Below the pieces are notes generated by a model, which saw only the letters and a program-made list of their open reading frames with translations, was not told the origin of the DNA and made no database searches. A stretch of DNA of 64,000 nt from Ohtaekwangia sp. (GTDB lineage Bacteria > Bacteroidota > Bacteroidia > Cytophagales > Cyclobacteriaceae), in the NCBI GenBank assembly GCA_021155195.1, contig JAJNPV010000049.1, positions 310,001 through 374,000 of the forward strand. The letters are read 5' to 3'. Below are positions 60,970 through 64,000 of the stretch, in pieces. Each line of letters begins with the position of its first letter. The first letter of the stretch is position 1. Made by a program: the position numbers and the translations under genes.

Positions 60970-61681
60970 TTACTTTAAATAGTCGTCAATTACTTTTATC
61001 AATTGTTTTGACTTCATTTTCTTTTGCCTGATAACTTGACTCACAAACTGTAAAATCTCCCTAGAGTCATACATGATGTTTCGGAGTTTCGGTTCTTTTA
61101 AATACCTCTCTGCTGTCGGTTTTGTCCACTTGCCAAAGAAAGGGGACGTTAGAGTCAACGATAAAACTTCTCCTCAACTCATTTATTCTTTTAACTTCGC
61201 TATTTACAGCATTGTCCATGAAGTCAGAACTAGCATAATGTTTGTTCAATTCAAGTTGAAGATCAAAATCCTTAATAAGTTTTAAGTCTCCATTTTGCTT
61301 CATAGATTCATATGAAGGAGAATTCTGAAGGTTTATCGGTAGTAATATTGAGAATATGGTGTATTCAAATGGAACAACATATGAACTATCTGCTGAATAG
61401 TTTTTGATCAAAAACTTATTGGGTATTTCTAGCTTGCCCTTACTCTCAATAATGTCTAGTAATGAGTCATTGTAGGCGACCATAATATCAAAGTCTTTAA
61501 ATCGCCACCCAAAATAAACAGTGTCACGAACTAAATCCTCCCGAATAGATTTTAAATATTTGATTTCATTTTCACGGTCTTGTCGTCCGTCTCTATAGTC
61601 GTCAATAAATAGTGCTGCCAGTACACTAACGATTATTAATGCTCCCTCTATAAATATTTTATATAACGCCTTCTTTCTCAT
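60970..61681 (-). pseudogene. Frameshifted membrane-anchored protein, paralogue of the neighbouring gene
   Basis: The first frame (61681 to about 61145) encodes a single-TM protein (IFIEGALIIVSVLAALFIDDYRDGRQD, about 9-35) with a long helical domain. The second frame (about 61158 to 60970) continues it (PFFGKWTKPTAERYLKEPKLRNIMYDSREILQFVSQVI) to a normal-looking helical end. A one-base change in a CCCCTTTCTTT run near 61137-61146 would join them into about 236 residues. Either a genuine frameshift or a sequencing or assembly error is possible. Confidence 0.7.
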
Positions 61682-61799
61682 CTTGTACTTATTCTTGCCA
61701 CTGAATTTGTCTATTTACACTTCACTGTCACAGAGCTGTCCCAATTGGCCACAACATCAATATATCAGAGCATTTTGTTCCGATATACATATTATGTAA

Positions 61800-62336
61800 C
61801 TACCGATTTGTGACTCCAGGCGTAGGCTCCAAAAATTCTTTCCAATCTCCGTTGCCATCAGAAGCACGGCCGTAAGAATGATTAACTGTTTGCTTTCCAA
61901 ATTTAAGTTCATCAATCATGCGTCCGTCTTTGTTAAAAAGACCAATATATTCACCCTCTTGGTTGAGTTTGAATTTAAGATGTAAAACCCCTTGCTCAGG
62001 CGAGCCGTCCGCCCACAGCAACAAGAATCCCCCGGGAGGGATGGTGGTTAGTTGAGGATCGGTCACTGGAATTAAATGACCAAGGGGTTTCTTTTTATTT
62101 TGCGAAAAATACATGCCTCCAATATCTATGGATTCCGTACCCGCATTATAAATCTCAATCCAATCATCAAACTCATCGCGCCCGCTGGATTGATCAGGGC
62201 AACACGAAGTGCTACTCGCTAAAATTTCGTTGATGTATAAACTGGGTAATGGTTTGCGTATTAAAAAATAAGTCGCCCCGGCACCTATCAGTACGGCAAA
62301 GGCTACAATCCCGAATTTATTTAAGGAGCTTGTCAT
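61800..62336 (-). CDS. Lamin-tail-domain protein, membrane-anchored
   Basis: The 178 residues have an N-terminal hydrophobic anchor (about 8-26) and one lamin-tail domain (LYINEILASSTSCCPDQ, DDWIEIYNAGTESIDIGGMYFS, IPPGGFLLLWADGSPEQGVLHLKFKLNQEGEYIGLFN, NHSYGRASDGNGDWKEFLEPTPGVTN). These are the standard LTD beta-sandwich landmarks, including the terminal PTPGxxN. In Bacteroidota such domains occur on exported or surface proteins and may bind partners or polysaccharide. Alone it gives no function. Confidence 0.85.
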   Translation of the reverse strand: MTSSLNKFGIVAFAVLIGAGATYFLIRKPLPSLYINEILASSTSCCPDQSSGRDEFDDWIEIYNAGTESIDIGGMYFSQNKKKPLGHLIPVTDPQLTTIPPGGFLLLWADGSPEQGVLHLKFKLNQEGEYIGLFNKDGRMIDELKFGKQTVNHSYGRASDGNGDWKEFLEPTPGVTNR

Positions 62337-62403
62337 TGGTTAGGTTTGCTTTTAGAAGTAGTCTATAAATATAGGTATTTGAGCACGATTCGTATCTCCG
62401 TGT

Positions 62404-62697
62404 TCAGGCAATTTTTTCAACTGTTATAACTGCATTCTTGTTAATGGCGCCATACAGGTGCGGAAAGAATTCATTGTTGGTAGCCTTCTCATACTTCAGT
62501 GGAAACTCCAGTATCTGTTCGTCAACGGTAAGAAGCAAAAGGTCGGTTTGCCCTTTGTAATAGCGCTTAAGCACTCCAGCCAGTTGTGTCTGGGTGCAAC
62601 AATGAATAAATGCCTCCCGAGCAAACGATGCCGGAGTAAAATAATCAGATCCTTCCTGATCGGTCCATTCGTGTGCCGGTACTACATGATAGATCAT
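62404..62697 (-). CDS. DUF952 family protein
   Basis: Start at ATG 62697 (MIYHVVPAHEW) gives 97 residues, typical of DUF952; a longer frame from 62730 would lie within the kinase gene. Family landmarks are YFTPASFAREAFIHCCTQTQLAGVLKRYY, then LLLLTVD and HLYGAINKNAVI. Function is unknown. It overlaps the upstream kinase gene by 4 bp (ATGA), implying co-translation. Confidence 0.82.
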   Translation of the reverse strand: MIYHVVPAHEWTDQEGSDYFTPASFAREAFIHCCTQTQLAGVLKRYYKGQTDLLLLTVDEQILEFPLKYEKATNNEFFPHLYGAINKNAVITVEKIA

Positions 62698-64000
62698 GAA
62701 TGCAACTCCGTTACAAATTCTTCCATCCACGCGGTGGCTTCCTCTATCGTATCAAACACTTTTAACTCAATATCGAGCTCATGGGTGCGGGCAGACATGC
62801 GTTGAAAATAATCCGTTCGGATAGGGTCTTTAAATCCCACTGCGGCAATGCGTTTCAGCCCATTGTGTTTTGCTTCAGGAATTACGGTATTTAAAAACCA
62901 AATCTGATCCTCAGCCTCAATTTTTCCCTGCAACCTTAAGTCAGCAATCCAGCCGGGCGTGCGATAGGTTTTTAAAGTATGTAACACCGTTTGAAATGCC
63001 CTGCGATACTCCGGCCCTATTATTTTTCGTTTCCAAAGGATAACAGTGTTGTTGAGATTGGCATCATAATAGATTTGCGCAGCTTCACTATCATAGAAAA
63101 ATTGCTTGCTTGCATCGGGAGGTGTAGGCAATGTAATTGTAAACGTGGTTCCACGGTTGACCTCACTCTCCACTTCAATTTTTCCGCCCAGGGTATCAAC
63201 CTGAGTTTTCACAAGATAGAGCCCAAGCCCCTTTCCATCCACATGAGTATGAAATCTGCGATACAGTTTAAAAAGATTTTCACGTTGATTGGTAACATTA
63301 AATCCTAATCCGTTATCACTCACATGCAAAACAACACTATTATCAGGCAGCATGTTGGTTTTAATTGAAACATGAAGGGCTCGCTCGGGGTCGCGATACT
63401 TAATTGCATTGCTTAGCAGATTATAAAGAATACTTTGAATCATGGCTCGCAACGAGAACACAATGGGTGCGTGTTCAAAATCAACGTCAAGGGTATACTC
63501 AGGTCGAACCTGGTCCTGCAACATGGTAAAAACTTTTTGCCATTCTTCTTTGAAAGAGATTTTTTCACGTACCTGATACAGGTTATTCCGAATATCAATT
63601 ATCAAACTAAGATCGCACAGTACTTCATCCAACTCGTGGCCCGATTTCTGAATCATCAAAGCAATCTCATCGCGTTCTGCGTGGGTAAGTGGTTTACTCA
63701 TTAAATCAGTAAGCCCCAGCAGGCGAGCCACTGGGCCACGAAGGTTGTGCGATACTGTATAAGAGAATTGACGTAGTTCATTATTATGACGCACCAATTC
63801 CTGATTGGTTTTTATAAGGGCGGCACTTTTATCTTTTACGGTTTCTTCCAATCGCTGATTGGAAAGCAAAAGTTTGGCTTGCTGCTCGCTGATCATTCGA
63901 TTAGCTTCCGCAATCAATCCCCGACTTGCTTTTACCTCTTCCTGCTGATGCAATGCCTCGTTTGTGCGAATTTCCAGCGTACTATTAAGCTTCGACAATT
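62694..64000 (-). CDS. Sensor histidine kinase, C-terminal portion with extra STAS/SpoIIAA-like domain (cut by window edge)
   Basis: The frame is open to the right edge, so the N-terminus and any sensor domain lie outside. Visible parts are a coiled coil (to about 63780), HisKA with H-box SHNLRGPVARLLGL, and HATPase_c with NLLSNAIKYRD (N box), DNGLGFN (G1) and GKGLGLYLVKTQVDTLGGKIEV (G2). A further about 130 residues (IYYDANLNNTVILWKRKIIGPEYRRAFQ to EEATAWMEEF) resemble a SpoIIAA/STAS-type fold. No receiver domain is visible. The next gene (DUF952) overlaps by 4 bp. Confidence 0.85.
   Translation of the reverse strand, partial: LSKLNSTLEIRTNEALHQQEEVKASRGLIAEANRMISEQQAKLLLSNQRLEETVKDKSAALIKTNQELVRHNNELRQFSYTVSHNLRGPVARLLGLTDLMSKPLTHAERDEIALMIQKSGHELDEVLCDLSLIIDIRNNLYQVREKISFKEEWQKVFTMLQDQVRPEYTLDVDFEHAPIVFSLRAMIQSILYNLLSNAIKYRDPERALHVSIKTNMLPDNSVVLHVSDNGLGFNVTNQRENLFKLYRRFHTHVDGKGLGLYLVKTQVDTLGGKIEVESEVNRGTTFTITLPTPPDASKQFFYDSEAAQIYYDANLNNTVILWKRKIIGPEYRRAFQTVLHTLKTYRTPGWIADLRLQGKIEAEDQIWFLNTVIPEAKHNGLKRIAAVGFKDPIRTDYFQRMSARTHELDIELKVFDTIEEATAWMEEFVTELHS

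Noticed and set aside
62698..62730. Longer N-terminus of DUF952
   Set aside because: The extension lies within the kinase gene and has no family similarity, while MIYHVVPA is the usual start.

Overview
The window looks like a chromosomal segment of a free-living Bacteroidota bacterium, most likely a Cytophagales-type organism. The evidence is: gliding/T9SS C-terminal domains (CHU_C type) on two secreted proteins, a PorP/SprF protein, Bacteroidota promoters of the TTTG / TAnnTTTG kind with no Shine-Dalgarno dependence, lipoproteins with short Bacteroidota lipoboxes, and many intergenic palindromes. The DNA is moderately AT-rich throughout. No rRNA, tRNA, CRISPR array, phage or transposase gene was recognised.

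Layout. 1-12.8 kb (minus strand): the start of a Wzz-like polysaccharide chain-length protein at the left edge, then a three-gene operon with a 3442-residue repeat adhesin (36 Ig-like/MBG modules, CHU_C sorting domain), a PorP/SprF partner and a WD40-like/OmpA-like protein. 13-18.4 kb: a processive GT2 glycosyltransferase, a histidine-kinase fragment with no ATPase domain, a patatin lipase, an RhlE-like DEAD-box helicase with a structured leader, a metallophosphoesterase and a 51-residue basic protein. 18.5-28.5 kb: histidyl-tRNA synthetase with a large internal insertion, histidine ammonia-lyase, a second CHU_C protein, YbaB/EbfC, a GT2 enzyme, PspC, an OmpA-TPR lipoprotein with a strong promoter, and PDH E1 beta. 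28.7-41.6 kb: small lipoproteins, a cassette-like gene of unknown function, an IorAB-type molybdenum hydroxylase, DUF2200, HrpB helicase carrying an in-frame palindromic insertion, MaoC, an AHSA1/START protein, a PiT phosphate transporter and a SET-domain protein.

41.6-60 kb is a carbohydrate-use region: a GntR/LacI-type regulator; a run of secreted enzymes (a sugar dehydrogenase fused to PKD and cytochrome c domains, an SUMF1-type protein, a DUF1080 protein, an esterase-GDSL fusion); a Nudix-type regulator; a GH3 glycosidase; a Tat-exported sugar isomerase/epimerase-like protein; and a complete L-rhamnose pathway (RhaT, aldolase-dehydrogenase fusion, RhaM, RhaI, FGGY kinase) with an extra small protein inside it. 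A plausible reading is that the exported enzymes oxidise or cut rhamnose-containing or other glycosides outside the cytoplasm and the rha genes consume released rhamnose; the link between the two halves is inference. 60-64 kb holds two paralogous membrane-anchored proteins (one frameshifted), a lamin-tail-domain protein, DUF952 and the C-terminal part of a sensor kinase cut by the right edge.

The points most worth a second look are the HisS insertion, the palindromic element inside hrpB together with palindromes that supply stop codons, the nested module duplications in the adhesin, the leader of the RhlE-like gene, and the oxidative sugar locus. All family names rest on reading motifs and gene context; no database search was run.
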